64,000 nucleotides of DNA from Chryseobacterium capnotolerans (GTDB lineage: Bacteria; Bacteroidota; Bacteroidia; Flavobacteriales; Weeksellaceae), in assembly GCF_021278965.1 (NCBI RefSeq), contig NZ_CP065589.1, positions 2,113,001 through 2,177,000 on the forward strand, written 5' to 3'. Positions 37,792-46,172 of the stretch are shown piece by piece; the first letter of the stretch is position 1; the number at the start of each line of letters is the position of its first letter. A program made the translations under genes and the position numbers. A model generated the notes under the pieces. It worked only from the letters and a program-made list of their open reading frames with translations. It was not told the origin of the DNA and did no database searches.

Positions 37792-38676
37792 TTATTTCGC
37801 AAATTTCTTGGTTCCGGCAACGCAGAGAATAACTCCAACTGTAATCCCCAACATTCCTATACTTACCTGCTCATGAAGAAGATATGCCGCTAAAGCAAGC
37901 CCAAAAAATGGTTGTAACAGCTGAAGTTGGCCTACCGTAGTAATTCCACCCTGTGCCAGTCCTTTGTACCAGAATATAAACCCAATAAACATACTGAACA
38001 GCGATATATAGCCTAATCCAAACCAACCCTTAAAGCTTATCGTTTCGATATTGGATGGGAAATAAATGAAAAATAAAGGAAGCATCACCGGCAAAGAGAT
38101 AACAAGAGCCCAGGAAATTACCTGCCATCCGCCTAATGTTTTAGAAAGTTTAGCTCCTTCTGCATATCCCATTCCACACAAGATGATCGCCAAAAGCATA
38201 AGAATATCGCCAACTGGGGAAGCTGAAATTCCTTGAGAGAAAGCATAACCAATCACTAAAAGGCTTCCAATCACAGAAAAGATCCAGAATACAGGATGTG
38301 GCTTTTCTCCACCTCTGAAAACTCCAAAAATAGCGGTAGCTAGAGGCAGCATTCCTAAAAATACAATGGAATGAGCTGAAGTAAGATATTGTAATGCCAA
38401 TGAAGAAAGCAAAGGAAATCCTATGACACAACCTATAGCAACCAGAACCAGAGAAAATAACTGATTTTTTGCCGGGCGTTTTTCTTTATAAATCAATAAA
38501 ACGGAAAGGGCAAGAATTCCGGCAATCACTGCACGGGCAATTGTAGCAAATATAGGGCTCATTTCCAGCACCGCAAGTTTGGTAGCCGGCATAGAACCAC
38601 TAAAAAGTAATACGCCTATAAAACCATTGATCCAACCGCTTACAGCCTGGTCTTTTGAAATAGTATCTGTCATCAT
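37792..38676 (-). CDS. EamA/DMT-family membrane exporter
   Basis: 294 residues with ten hydrophobic helices in two EamA repeats, beginning GWINGFIGVLLFSGSMPATKLAVLEMSPI and ending KFAK. Such exporters move amino acids, metabolites or drugs out of the cell. It is divergent from a MocR-type regulator 90 bp away, a common pairing for exporters controlled by an amino-acid-like effector. Confidence 0.9.
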   Translation of the reverse strand: MMTDTISKDQAVSGWINGFIGVLLFSGSMPATKLAVLEMSPIFATIARAVIAGILALSVLLIYKEKRPAKNQLFSLVLVAIGCVIGFPLLSSLALQYLTSAHSIVFLGMLPLATAIFGVFRGGEKPHPVFWIFSVIGSLLVIGYAFSQGISASPVGDILMLLAIILCGMGYAEGAKLSKTLGGWQVISWALVISLPVMLPLFFIYFPSNIETISFKGWFGLGYISLFSMFIGFIFWYKGLAQGGITTVGQLQLLQPFFGLALAAYLLHEQVSIGMLGITVGVILCVAGTKKFAK

Positions 38677-38718
38677 TTTGATAAGTTTTAATTAGTAAGG
38701 CAAAATTAAAAAGGATAT

Positions 38719-38751
38719 TTTGACAAACACAGTATCAGTTTTGTATATTTG
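38719..38751 (+). promoter_or_regulatory. canonical Bacteroidota promoter of the second MocR gene
   Basis: TTTG at 38719-38722 and TATATTTG at 38744-38751 are 21 nt apart, a textbook -33/-7 pair. A start of transcription near 38757 would put the ATG at 38753 upstream of the message, so the ATG at 38771 (MSKEFLYTEIADGI) is the better start. Confidence 0.7.
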
Positions 38752-38770
38752 TATGAGCACAGTTAATACA

Positions 38771-40185
38771 ATGAGTAAAGAATTTTTATATACAGAAATT
38801 GCAGATGGTATTGCTTCTCAGATCAGAAGCGGAGTATTAAAGGCTGGAGATAAGCTTCCGTCAGTAAGAATGTTATGTGGTGAGCATCAGGTAAGTATGA
38901 ACACTGCGAAACGTGTTTTTCTTGAACTGGAATCATTATCTCTTATTGAATCTAAGCCCCAATCGGGTTATTTTGTAAGCAAGTTAATGTCTGTAAAGCT
39001 TCCATTACCTGAAGTGAGCCGCCCTTCTTTGATTGCCAATAATGATGAACCTGATGAGTTGATCAGTAAGGTGTATGAAAACATGGGTAAAAAAGATATC
39101 ACTTTCTTTTCCATTGAATTCCATCCGGAGATCTTCTTCCTCAGGCTAAACTGAAAAAAGAGATTGTACATGCCATAAGAGAATTAAAAGAAGGCGGAAC
39201 CGAATATGAAGAGTTGCAGGGAAATCTGAAACTGAGAAGAATGATTGCTGTACGCTCTTTACAATGGAGCGGAAATCTGCATGAAAATGATCTGGTTACC
39301 ACAAACGGAGGCATGAATGCATTATCTTTCTGTTTGATGGCTTTAGGAAAGCCAGGAGATACCATTGCTATTGAAAGCCCTTGCTATCCGGGAATCCTTC
39401 AATTAGCCAACGGTTTAGGACTTAAAGTTCTTGAGTTACCTACTCACCCTACGACCGGAATAGAAATTGAAGCTTTCAAAAAACTGATCCCAAAGATTAA
39501 TCTGTGTCTGTTGATTCCTAATTTCAATTCCCCTCTGGGAAGCTGTATGCCGGATGAAAATAAGAAAGAAATTGTAAAGATCCTTTCAGAGAATAATATT
39601 CCTCTGATTGAGGATGATGTGTATGGGGACCTTTATTTTGGCTCTACCCGACCAAAATGCTGTAAATCTTTTGATAAGGATGGAAATGTACTGTATTGCA
39701 GTTCTATTTCAAAAACATTGGCCCCGGGATACCGTGTAGGTTGGATTGCGCCGGGAAAATATAAAGACAAGATCTTAAAGCTTAAACTTTTGCATTCTAC
39801 ATCCTCTATTTCCATTGTGAATGAGGCTGTTGCCAGTTTTATGAAGTCCGGAAGGTATGAAAAGCATCTTCAGCAGCTTAGAAAAACATTACAGAGTAAT
39901 TATCAGAACTATGTACAGACCATTGCAGAATATTTCCCGGAAGGAACTAAAACCAGCCGTCCGCAAGGCGGTTTGTCCTTATGGGTAGAGTTTGATAAGA
40001 AAATCCGCACTACAGAGCTTTATGATCTCTCTATCAAAGAAAACATAAGTATTGCTCCGGGGAGAATGTTTACTTTCCAGGAACAGTTTGAGAACTGTAT
40101 GAGACTTTGCATCGGGCTTCCTTGGTCAGAAGATACACAAATAAAGCTCAAAAGGTTGGGCAGCTTGCCAAAAGGATTTATTTAA
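38771..40185 (+). pseudogene. MocR-type regulator (GntR winged helix-aminotransferase), frame break
   Basis: Winged helix: EIADGIASQIRSGVLKAGDK, LPSVRMLCGEHQVSMNTAKR. After FFSI the frame breaks near 39114-39116, where one G is missing. Repaired, it reads GIPSGDLLPQAKLKKEIVHAIRELKEGG and runs into the intact aminotransferase domain (YLGFGSTRP-like PLP region; PLP Lys in SSISKTLAPGYRVGW). Full length is about 471 residues. The start at 38771 is chosen because the promoter overlaps the upstream ATG. Probable controller of the divergent EamA exporter. Confidence 0.87.
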
Positions 40186-40186
40186 A

Positions 40187-40336
40187 GTAAGGAAGAGGGA
40201 GGCTGGAAGATGGAAGTTATTGTGGTTTTTAAGAATAACTTATATCAATTTTTATTGATAAATATATTTAAATAATAGCAGAGAAAATTCCTTTGAGTTC
40301 AATAGAACTTCCAGCTTCCCTCTCCCATCTTCCAAC
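40187..40336. repeat. inverted copies of the purine/pyrimidine-rich dispersed repeat
   Basis: GGAAGAGGGAGGCTGGAAGA (from 40191) and, inverted, AACTTCCAGCTTCCC (from 40306) face each other across 90 bp. The same family occurs at 339-372 and 43786-43816. It lies between the MocR gene and the Crp/Fnr gene, both ending here, and the pair could fold into a long hairpin. Confidence 0.6.
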
Positions 40337-40339
40337 CTT

Positions 40340-40936
40340 TTATTTATTATCCGGAACGAAGTTCTTTCTTGCCAGCTCTTTCCTTACGCGGCTTAAGCTT
40401 TCAGGAGTAATGCCAAGATAAGAGGCAATCATCCATTGGGGAACCCTGAGAAGCAAATCCGGGTACATTTTAATGAATTTCATATACCTTTCTTCTGCAG
40501 TTTCTCCCAGCAAGGAATTAATTCTGTTTTGAAGGCTTCTGATGTGTTTCTGAAGCAGAAAATCACTACGCTCAATGCTGTTTGGGAATTGCTCTACCAG
40601 CTTATTGAAGAAATCAGGATGTAGAAACAATACTTCCGAATCTTCTACCGCTTCTATATAATAATTGGATTTTTCATTGAAATAAAGGCTGCTTCGGTCA
40701 GAAATCAGCCAGCTTTCAGGAGCAAACTGTATAATATGTTCCTTTCCATTCTTATCAATGGAATACATTTTTAAAAGTCCTTTCTCCACAAAGAATATGT
40801 GTCTGCATATTTCGCCATACTGAAGAAGAAACTGATTTTTAGGGATCTTTTTCACTTCATAATGCAAGCTGCAGGTGTTCACACTTTGAAGGGGAACATT
40901 TAAAACTTTGGCTAAATAATTATTAATATTCTTCAT
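40340..40936 (-). CDS. Crp/Fnr-family transcription regulator
   Basis: 198 residues. The cNMP-binding-like barrel is at about 20-125 (NQFLLQYGEICRHIFFVEKGLLKMY) and a short winged helix at about 150-195 (RVPQWMIASYLGITPESLSRVRKEL). Cys residues lie in VNTCSL and EICRH but not in an Fnr-like cluster pattern. It is the last gene of a four-gene operon with bacillithiol-type proteins, its start overlapping the ytxJ stop by 1 nt, so it may answer redox or thiol state (inference). Confidence 0.88.
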   Translation of the reverse strand: MKNINNYLAKVLNVPLQSVNTCSLHYEVKKIPKNQFLLQYGEICRHIFFVEKGLLKMYSIDKNGKEHIIQFAPESWLISDRSSLYFNEKSNYYIEAVEDSEVLFLHPDFFNKLVEQFPNSIERSDFLLQKHIRSLQNRINSLLGETAEERYMKFIKMYPDLLLRVPQWMIASYLGITPESLSRVRKELARKNFVPDNK

Positions 40937-41316
40937 TATACGATCTGGCTTAAAGAAATGTCCTGGTGCGAAGCGCTGTTAAAGGGCTTTCCGTTTTCAA
41001 TAACAATCAGCTGTGGACTTTCATGTCTTATCCCAAAATCCTCAGCAATTTTATTTGAAATAGATCGGTGAGCTAATAGATCGAGGTAATATATTTCAAC
41101 CTTTTGATCAGAATTTTCAACTTCTTTTTCAAAATTCCTCAATACAGTCTTGCTGATAAAACAGCTTGTAGAATGCTTGAAAATGGCTATTTTATGCTGA
41201 TAAGAACTTTCAATGGCTTTTTCCAGGTCTTCATCAGACTTTATATTTTTCCAGAAAGATTTTTGATCAGAGGTTTCATTATTATTTCCGCCGAATATTT
41301 TATCAAAAAAACTCAT
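40936..41316 (-). CDS. ytxJ: bacillithiol-system redox protein YtxJ
   Basis: 126 residues, thioredoxin-like without a CxxC: the single redox Cys is in FKHSTSCFISKTVLRNFEK. The rest fits YtxJ (VEIYYLDLLAHRSISNKIAE, HESPQLIVIENGKPF with cis-Pro). YtxJ is thought to remove bacillithiol from modified proteins with a monothiol mechanism. It overlaps both neighbours by 1-4 nt in the operon. Confidence 0.88.
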   Translation of the reverse strand: MSFFDKIFGGNNNETSDQKSFWKNIKSDEDLEKAIESSYQHKIAIFKHSTSCFISKTVLRNFEKEVENSDQKVEIYYLDLLAHRSISNKIAEDFGIRHESPQLIVIENGKPFNSASHQDISLSQIV

Positions 41317-41773
41317 ACATTAAATTGTTTTAAGTGATGATCTAGATGTTTATATTCTAAAAATTCCCAGTCTTTTTCAGTCATGTTTCCGAATAATCTG
41401 TGGCGGTCCGGCAGTTTTCTGTTTTTACAGGCTTCCCGGAATTCCTCCAGCGTTTTCAGTAGATTGGTCTTTGATTCATCAAAATCACACTCAAAATTAA
41501 CGATTAGTTTTTGAAAAGTAGGCATGTTTCTGGGAATTCCGTTATTGAAAACATACATTTCCAGTTTTGTAACGATCCCTATGGTTTTAAAAAGAGGATT
41601 GATGTGGGGAGCTCAATTTTTCGCAAGGCAACCTTAAGAACTAGATCACAATGCGTTAACATCTGACAAACGTCCATTTTTCCCCATTTTTTCGGACTGT
41701 CTGCAGATAATCTGGAAATTCTGTCTGTAATCTCCTTATAATATATTGAATGATTAAGGTACTTTTTTACCAA
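41313..41773 (-). pseudogene. DUF1569 (DinB-like) protein, frame break
   Basis: The N-terminal piece starts at TTG 41773 (MVKKYLNHSIYYKEITDRIS) with KWGKMDVCQMLTHCDLVLKVAL. The frame breaks at the C4 run on the coding strand (G at 41606-41609), one base short. Repaired, it reads LPHINPLFKTIGIVTKLEMYVFNNGIPRNM and continues PTFQKLIVNFECDFDESK to the stop at 41313. About 153 residues. DUF1569 proteins are DinB-like four-helix proteins with a metal-binding His set, a fold shared with the neighbour's bacillithiol transferase family. Confidence 0.8.
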
Positions 41774-42303
41774 CCTTTTTCTTTCTTCAGATTTTCAATA
41801 TGAGCAAAATGATGGTTACAATGCCAGACATATAAAGCAAGATTGTCTCGCAAGTTATAATTTTTGTTATGTTCAGGATGATGAAAAGTTCTTTCAAACT
41901 GTTTGTTAGTAAGACTTTTAAGGAGTATTGTCCATCGTTGATGAGTTCCTTTTATCATTCTCATAGCCGGTTTAATAGGCATGTGAATACTATCCTGAAG
42001 TTCAGCCCATTTGGCTTCATCATAAGGTTTTATGGTGGGATTGTCTTCAGTAAGAGCCAGCTTAAAGCGGATAAAACTGTTGGCATGACTGTCAGCAATG
42101 TGATTGACAAGCTGCCTTACAGTCCATCCTCCTTCTCTGTATGGGGTATCGAGCTGTTCGTCTGAGAAATGTTCAATAAGATTCTTAAGTCTGCCCGGGA
42201 AATCTTTAATGGCTTTAATATAGGTATCTAAAGTTGTATCGCAGATATTTTCCGGTGCTTCAAATGATCCTATGGGGAATTTTTTTTTCTCAAGATTACT
42301 CAT
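41767..42303 (-). CDS. YfiT-family bacillithiol transferase (DinB superfamily)
   Basis: 178 residues with the metal-binding His set of this family: VNHIADSHANSFIRFK near 70, and LYVWHCNHHFAHIENL near 165. Other marks are YREGGWTVRQL and MRMIKGTHQRW. YfiT-type proteins transfer bacillithiol or act as DinB-like detoxifying transferases. It is the first gene of a four-gene minus-strand operon with DUF1569, ytxJ and a Crp/Fnr regulator, all overlapping by 1-7 nt. Confidence 0.88.
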   Translation of the reverse strand: MSNLEKKKFPIGSFEAPENICDTTLDTYIKAIKDFPGRLKNLIEHFSDEQLDTPYREGGWTVRQLVNHIADSHANSFIRFKLALTEDNPTIKPYDEAKWAELQDSIHMPIKPAMRMIKGTHQRWTILLKSLTNKQFERTFHHPEHNKNYNLRDNLALYVWHCNHHFAHIENLKKEKGW

Positions 42304-42455
42304 TGTTCGGGGTTTTGTTTTTAATTATTGTCGGTCTGTCCGGTAATTCAATTTGGACAAACTTTTCTCTGATTTTGTAAATGTATTAAAATTCAGGAAA
42401 ATTAAATATGAAAAAAATGTTAATTATATTGATGATGATTAACGGTATAAAAAAA

Positions 42456-42493
42456 TAAAAGGCTCCAATTTCATATCATTGAAGCCTTTTATT
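42456..42493. terminator. terminator between the helicase and the transferase operon region
   Basis: AATAAAAGGCTCCAAT faces ATTGAAGCCTTTTATT with one mismatch. On the minus strand it lies just past the DEAD-box helicase stop and has a T-rich tail. Confidence 0.75.
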
Positions 42494-42503
42494 TAAATTT
42501 ATT

Positions 42504-43646
42504 CTAATAACCATGTAGGTTAATCCCTTCTGTTCTTTCTAAAGTTACTTTTTTTCCCATTTTCTTTTGGATAACCCTGAAATGCTGCAATTCATCATCC
42601 GTCAAAATATTGATCGCAACTCCTTTTTCATGAGCACGGCCTGTTCTACCAATACGGTGAATATAATCCAAAGGTGACCTTGGCAGCTCATAATTGATCA
42701 CACAAGGTAAGTAATCAATATGGATTCCGCGGCCGATCAGATCTGTAGCTACCAAAATTTGGGCTCCATTAGATTTAAACTCTTCTAAATTATTTCTTCT
42801 GGCGCCTTGTGATTTCTGACTGTGGATGGCTACTGCTTTAATTTTATTCTTTTTAAGTTTCTCCACTAGATTATCTGCAGATCGTGTGGAAGAAACAAAT
42901 ATCAAAGCTTTTTCTACTTTCTTCTCCTTAATTAAATATCTTAAAAAAGGACCCTTATTTTCAGGAGAAACATGGTAAGCAAATTGTTCGATATTATCAA
43001 TTTCAACTTCCTCTTTTTTAATTTCAACAATCGTTGGATGAATAGATAAGCGTTCCTTCATCTCAGCAACTTTATCATTCAAAGTAGCGGAAAATAAAGT
43101 GGTTTGTTTAACTACAGGCATTAAAGCAAAAAGCTTATTCATCTCTTCACCAAAGCCTAACTGAAACATCTTATCTGCCTCATCAATAACCAAATGCTGA
43201 ATTTCCGAAATACTTAATGCATTGTGATCAATTAAATCCAATAAACGTCCTGGAGTTGCGATAAGCACTTCTACTCCAAACATTCCTTTCATCTGTGGAT
43301 TGATAGACACCCCTCCATAAACGGCCATTGTGCGGATTTCTCGCTTCAGATTTTCTGTAAATGCTCTGAAAACCTCGTCAATCTGAATCGCTAATTCACG
43401 GGTAGGAACCAATATCAATACCTGAATATTACGCCCTTTTTTAGCTTCTGCATTTTGTAACTTCTCTAAAATAGGCATTACAAAACAAGCCGTTTTCCCG
43501 GAACCAGTCTGCGCAATCCCCATCAGGTCTTTCCCTTGCAGGATAACAGGTACGGCCTGTTCCTGAATGGGAAAAGGTTTCAGATACCCCAGTTTTTTAA
43601 CGGATCGAATAATATTGTGTGATAATCCTAACGATTCAAATGACAT
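42504..43646 (-). CDS. DEAD-box RNA helicase
   Basis: 380 residues from the ATG at 43646 (MSFESLGLSHNIIRSVKKLGY); a start 24 codons upstream is less family-like. Q motif YLKPFPIQEQAVP, Walker A AQTGSGKTACF, LVPTRELAIQI, VIDEADKMFQLGFGEE, FSATL, ATDLIGRGIH and HRIGRTGRAHEKG. It belongs to the RhlE/DbpA-type group used in ribosome assembly and RNA decay. Confidence 0.95.
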   Translation of the reverse strand: MSFESLGLSHNIIRSVKKLGYLKPFPIQEQAVPVILQGKDLMGIAQTGSGKTACFVMPILEKLQNAEAKKGRNIQVLILVPTRELAIQIDEVFRAFTENLKREIRTMAVYGGVSINPQMKGMFGVEVLIATPGRLLDLIDHNALSISEIQHLVIDEADKMFQLGFGEEMNKLFALMPVVKQTTLFSATLNDKVAEMKERLSIHPTIVEIKKEEVEIDNIEQFAYHVSPENKGPFLRYLIKEKKVEKALIFVSSTRSADNLVEKLKKNKIKAVAIHSQKSQGARRNNLEEFKSNGAQILVATDLIGRGIHIDYLPCVINYELPRSPLDYIHRIGRTGRAHEKGVAINILTDDELQHFRVIQKKMGKKVTLERTEGINLHGY

Positions 43647-43785
43647 AAAAATATTTATTTGCTGCAAAGATACACTAAAAGGCTGGAAGCTAGGTGCTCG
43701 AACAAGGAAGTCATACAATCATTAAAAAATAATGACACACTCCTTATTAAAAATGATAGTGAGTCGTTATAAAACTAAAAGTAAC

Positions 43786-43816
43786 TTCCCTCTTCTTTCT
43801 TCCATCCTCCTATCTT
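43786..43816. repeat. dispersed pyrimidine-rich repeat, copy
   Basis: AACTTCCCTCTTCTTTCTTCC resembles the repeat at 339-372 and 40306-40336; a purine-rich partner GGCTGGAAGCTAGG lies near 43681. All copies are intergenic. Confidence 0.5.
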
Positions 43817-43912
43817 TTATTTTTTTATTGCCGATTTGTCCGATAATTTGGTTTTGGAAAAGTTTTTGCGGATTAGTTTCGTAAATTTATCAAAAATTCG
43901 AGAAATCTAAAT

Positions 43913-44518
43913 ATGAAAAAAGCATTAATAATAGTCGATGTACAGAACGATTTTTGTGAAGGCGGAGCATTGGCAGTACCAGGAGCAAACGAAATTATTC
44001 CATATATCAACCTTTTGATGGAAGAAAACGAATATGATCAAATCATCTTAACCCAAGACTGGCACCCTGCAGGGCATAAAAGTTTTGCAAGCAGCAATGG
44101 AAGAAATGTTGGAGATAGCATTATTTTGAATGGCGTTCCGCAATTCATGTGGCCTGATCATTGTGTACAGGGAACCTTTGGGGCTGAGTTTCATAAGGAC
44201 TTAAACCAAAGCAAGGTCACTCACATTGTACAAAAAGGGAAAAATATTGAAATTGATAGTTATAGCGGTTTCCAGGACAACAATCATTTCATGAAAACAG
44301 GATTGGATGATTTCTTGAAATATCATGATATTCAGTTAGTAGAAATCGCAGGATTAGCTATGGATTATTGTGTGAAATTCACTGCTCAGGATGCTGTAGC
44401 CAACGGGTATATTACCTGTCTTCATTTCAACGGAACCAAAGCTGTAAATGTAAAGCCGGAGAATGGCAGGGATGCTATCTATGATATGATCGAAAAAGGT
44501 GTAACCGTACTTGGATAA
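43913..44518 (+). CDS. pncA: nicotinamidase/pyrazinamidase
   Basis: 201 residues: Asp in VDVQNDFCEGGALAVPGA, Lys in HIVQKGKNIEIDSYSGF and Cys in AGLAMDYCVKFTAQDA form the catalytic triad; metal-binding QDWHPAGHKSF. The enzyme deaminates nicotinamide to nicotinate in NAD salvage and hydrolyses pyrazinamide. Single gene with its own terminator. Confidence 0.94.
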   Translation: MKKALIIVDVQNDFCEGGALAVPGANEIIPYINLLMEENEYDQIILTQDWHPAGHKSFASSNGRNVGDSIILNGVPQFMWPDHCVQGTFGAEFHKDLNQSKVTHIVQKGKNIEIDSYSGFQDNNHFMKTGLDDFLKYHDIQLVEIAGLAMDYCVKFTAQDAVANGYITCLHFNGTKAVNVKPENGRDAIYDMIEKGVTVLG

Positions 44519-44554
44519 AACAATAATAATATACCAACCAGGCTATATCAGAAG

Positions 44555-44582
44555 AAAACAGCATCATTATGGATGCTGTTTT
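44555..44582. terminator. terminator after pncA
   Basis: AAAACAGCATC and GATGCTGTTTT arms; T run follows. It lies about 40 nt past the pncA stop and before the convergent esterase gene. Confidence 0.8.
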
Positions 44583-44594
44583 TTAATATTCATC

Positions 44595-45443
44595 TTATTT
44601 TCCATTCAGTTTAGCTAATTCTGACAGAAAATCTGTAGGTTCAATATTTCCCATTGCAAATTCATGCTCCACCTGTTTGATCCTTTCTGATTGGGTATAA
44701 GGGCGACTATAGATTTTAGCCAATGTATTTTCTTCATCATACTGTGGGTCAAAAAGAGGTTTTAAAGTACGAAAAACTTTATAATATCTGACACCCAATA
44801 TTCTTTGCGACAAGGCATTGAAATGAATACTGTCAGCATTGGCTGTAAGTCCTTTTGATGTAACAAAATAACAGTTTGCATGAGTCCTTGCAAAGTCTTC
44901 CAATGCTTGATTAACTAAAGGGTATGCGGTGAAATATTGCCCAAAAATGCCTTTGGATAAAAAATCTCCTAAACCACCTATAATAAGAGGAACCTCAGGT
45001 ATATTTAATTCTTGGCGTAATGTCTCCACTATGACAGAGAATTTATCACCATATTTTTCAGCTTTTTCCGGAGAGCAATCATTTTCACCCTGGTGCCAGA
45101 GAATACCAGCAATCTGGCTGGTTCGTTGTGCTAATCTGGCTTGTGATACAGCATTTTCAAATAAAGCACCACCTACAGCCCAATCATCAAGGCTGGTTCC
45201 TCCATCAGCACATGGAATTAGTCCTATTTCCTCATGTTGATGATCAAGCCTCCAGGATGCAGCAAATGAAGCTGCAAGGCCTACACCAGCGCTAGGACGG
45301 TCAAAATTAATAGGCTCGGACATGATTTGCCATAATCCGTTTCTTTGCATTTTAATATGTTCGTCATAGATAGACGGAACTTCTTTACCATAACCGCGTC
45401 CAGCCATATTTGACTGCCCTATCATTAAAAAAGAATGTATCAT
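44595..45443 (-). CDS. sialate O-acetylesterase-type SGNH hydrolase
   Basis: 282 residues. MIGQSNMAGRG is the GQSNM block with the catalytic Ser; IPCADGGTSLDDWAVG and ILWHQGENDCSPEKAE are the next SGNH blocks, and ADSIHFNALSQ carries the His. There is no signal peptide, so it is cytoplasmic. It probably removes acetyl groups from a carbohydrate substrate. The gene overlaps the upstream TetR gene by 4 nt. Confidence 0.85.
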   Translation of the reverse strand: MIHSFLMIGQSNMAGRGYGKEVPSIYDEHIKMQRNGLWQIMSEPINFDRPSAGVGLAASFAASWRLDHQHEEIGLIPCADGGTSLDDWAVGGALFENAVSQARLAQRTSQIAGILWHQGENDCSPEKAEKYGDKFSVIVETLRQELNIPEVPLIIGGLGDFLSKGIFGQYFTAYPLVNQALEDFARTHANCYFVTSKGLTANADSIHFNALSQRILGVRYYKVFRTLKPLFDPQYDEENTLAKIYSRPYTQSERIKQVEHEFAMGNIEPTDFLSELAKLNGK

Positions 45444-46009
45444 TTTTTGCTTATTTGTAAACCAATACTTCTGCTAAATGAAGTCCAGGCAAGTTTCTTT
45501 ACTTCATTTTGAGCAATATCTCCGGATCTGAATGCCATAATTGTTGCTGTGATTACGCTGGTAAAAAGAATTCTTATCCAGGGTAATGGAAACTGGCTAT
45601 CTATCACCTGTTCTTTTTGTAATCTCTGAATAGCATCAAATAATTGATCTCTCGTTTTAAAATAGACTGCACTTTGCTCACTTTCATGTAGTATTGAAGA
45701 GGATTTTCTAGTATCATTCAGTTTAATAAGAAAAGCATACTTTGTTCCGCTGTCAATTCCTGCATATAACAGCTGTTCAAGTTGTACTAAGGGATCTTCT
45801 GAGCTGTTACAAGCTTTAATCGCTGCCAACTCCCAAGCTTCCATCATAGTCTTATTGCATGCTTCCAGTAATTCATTTCGACTTTTAAAATATCGGTGAA
45901 GCGTTCTTCTGTTCAGCCCGCAGTGTATCGCAATATCCTCCAGTGTTGCTGAAAAATTATCATTTAAAACTGATATTGCGGCTTCAATAATTTTTTGCTG
46001 AGTATTCAT
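45440..46009 (-). CDS. TetR/AcrR-family regulator
   Basis: 189 residues. N-terminal HTH: QKIIEAAISVLNDNFSATLEDIAIHCGLNRRTLHRYFKSRNELLEACN, with the recognition helix NRRTLHRYF; ligand-binding helices in the C-terminal half. It is translationally coupled to the esterase gene downstream. A perfect palindrome at 46038-46061, just upstream, is its likely operator. Confidence 0.93.
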   Translation of the reverse strand: MNTQQKIIEAAISVLNDNFSATLEDIAIHCGLNRRTLHRYFKSRNELLEACNKTMMEAWELAAIKACNSSEDPLVQLEQLLYAGIDSGTKYAFLIKLNDTRKSSSILHESEQSAVYFKTRDQLFDAIQRLQKEQVIDSQFPLPWIRILFTSVITATIMAFRSGDIAQNEVKKLAWTSFSRSIGLQISKK

Positions 46010-46037
46010 ATATTTTTTACCGACTCAAAATTACGAC

Positions 46038-46061
46038 AAATGTCTCAAATATGAGACATTT
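46038..46061. promoter_or_regulatory. TetR operator candidate
   Basis: AAATGTCTCA and TGAGACATTT, ten-base perfect arms separated by AATA, centred about 40 bp before the TetR ATG at 46009. This is the right size and position for autoregulation. Confidence 0.75.
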
Positions 46062-46116
46062 ATTTTTGAATAAGATCAAATTTTAAATAGGCGAAATATT
46101 TCATTTAATTAACACA

Positions 46117-46147
46117 AAAAAAGCGCAGAAATAAATTCCGCGCTTCT
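46117..46147 (-). terminator. terminator after the pseudouridine synthase
   Basis: Arms AAGCGC and GCGCTT with inner GGAATTT/AAATTCC-like pairing; on the minus strand it ends in TTTTTTTG. It lies about 30 bp past the 46173 stop. Confidence 0.75.
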
Positions 46148-46172
46148 TTATGTACAATGCTTTAAAATTATA

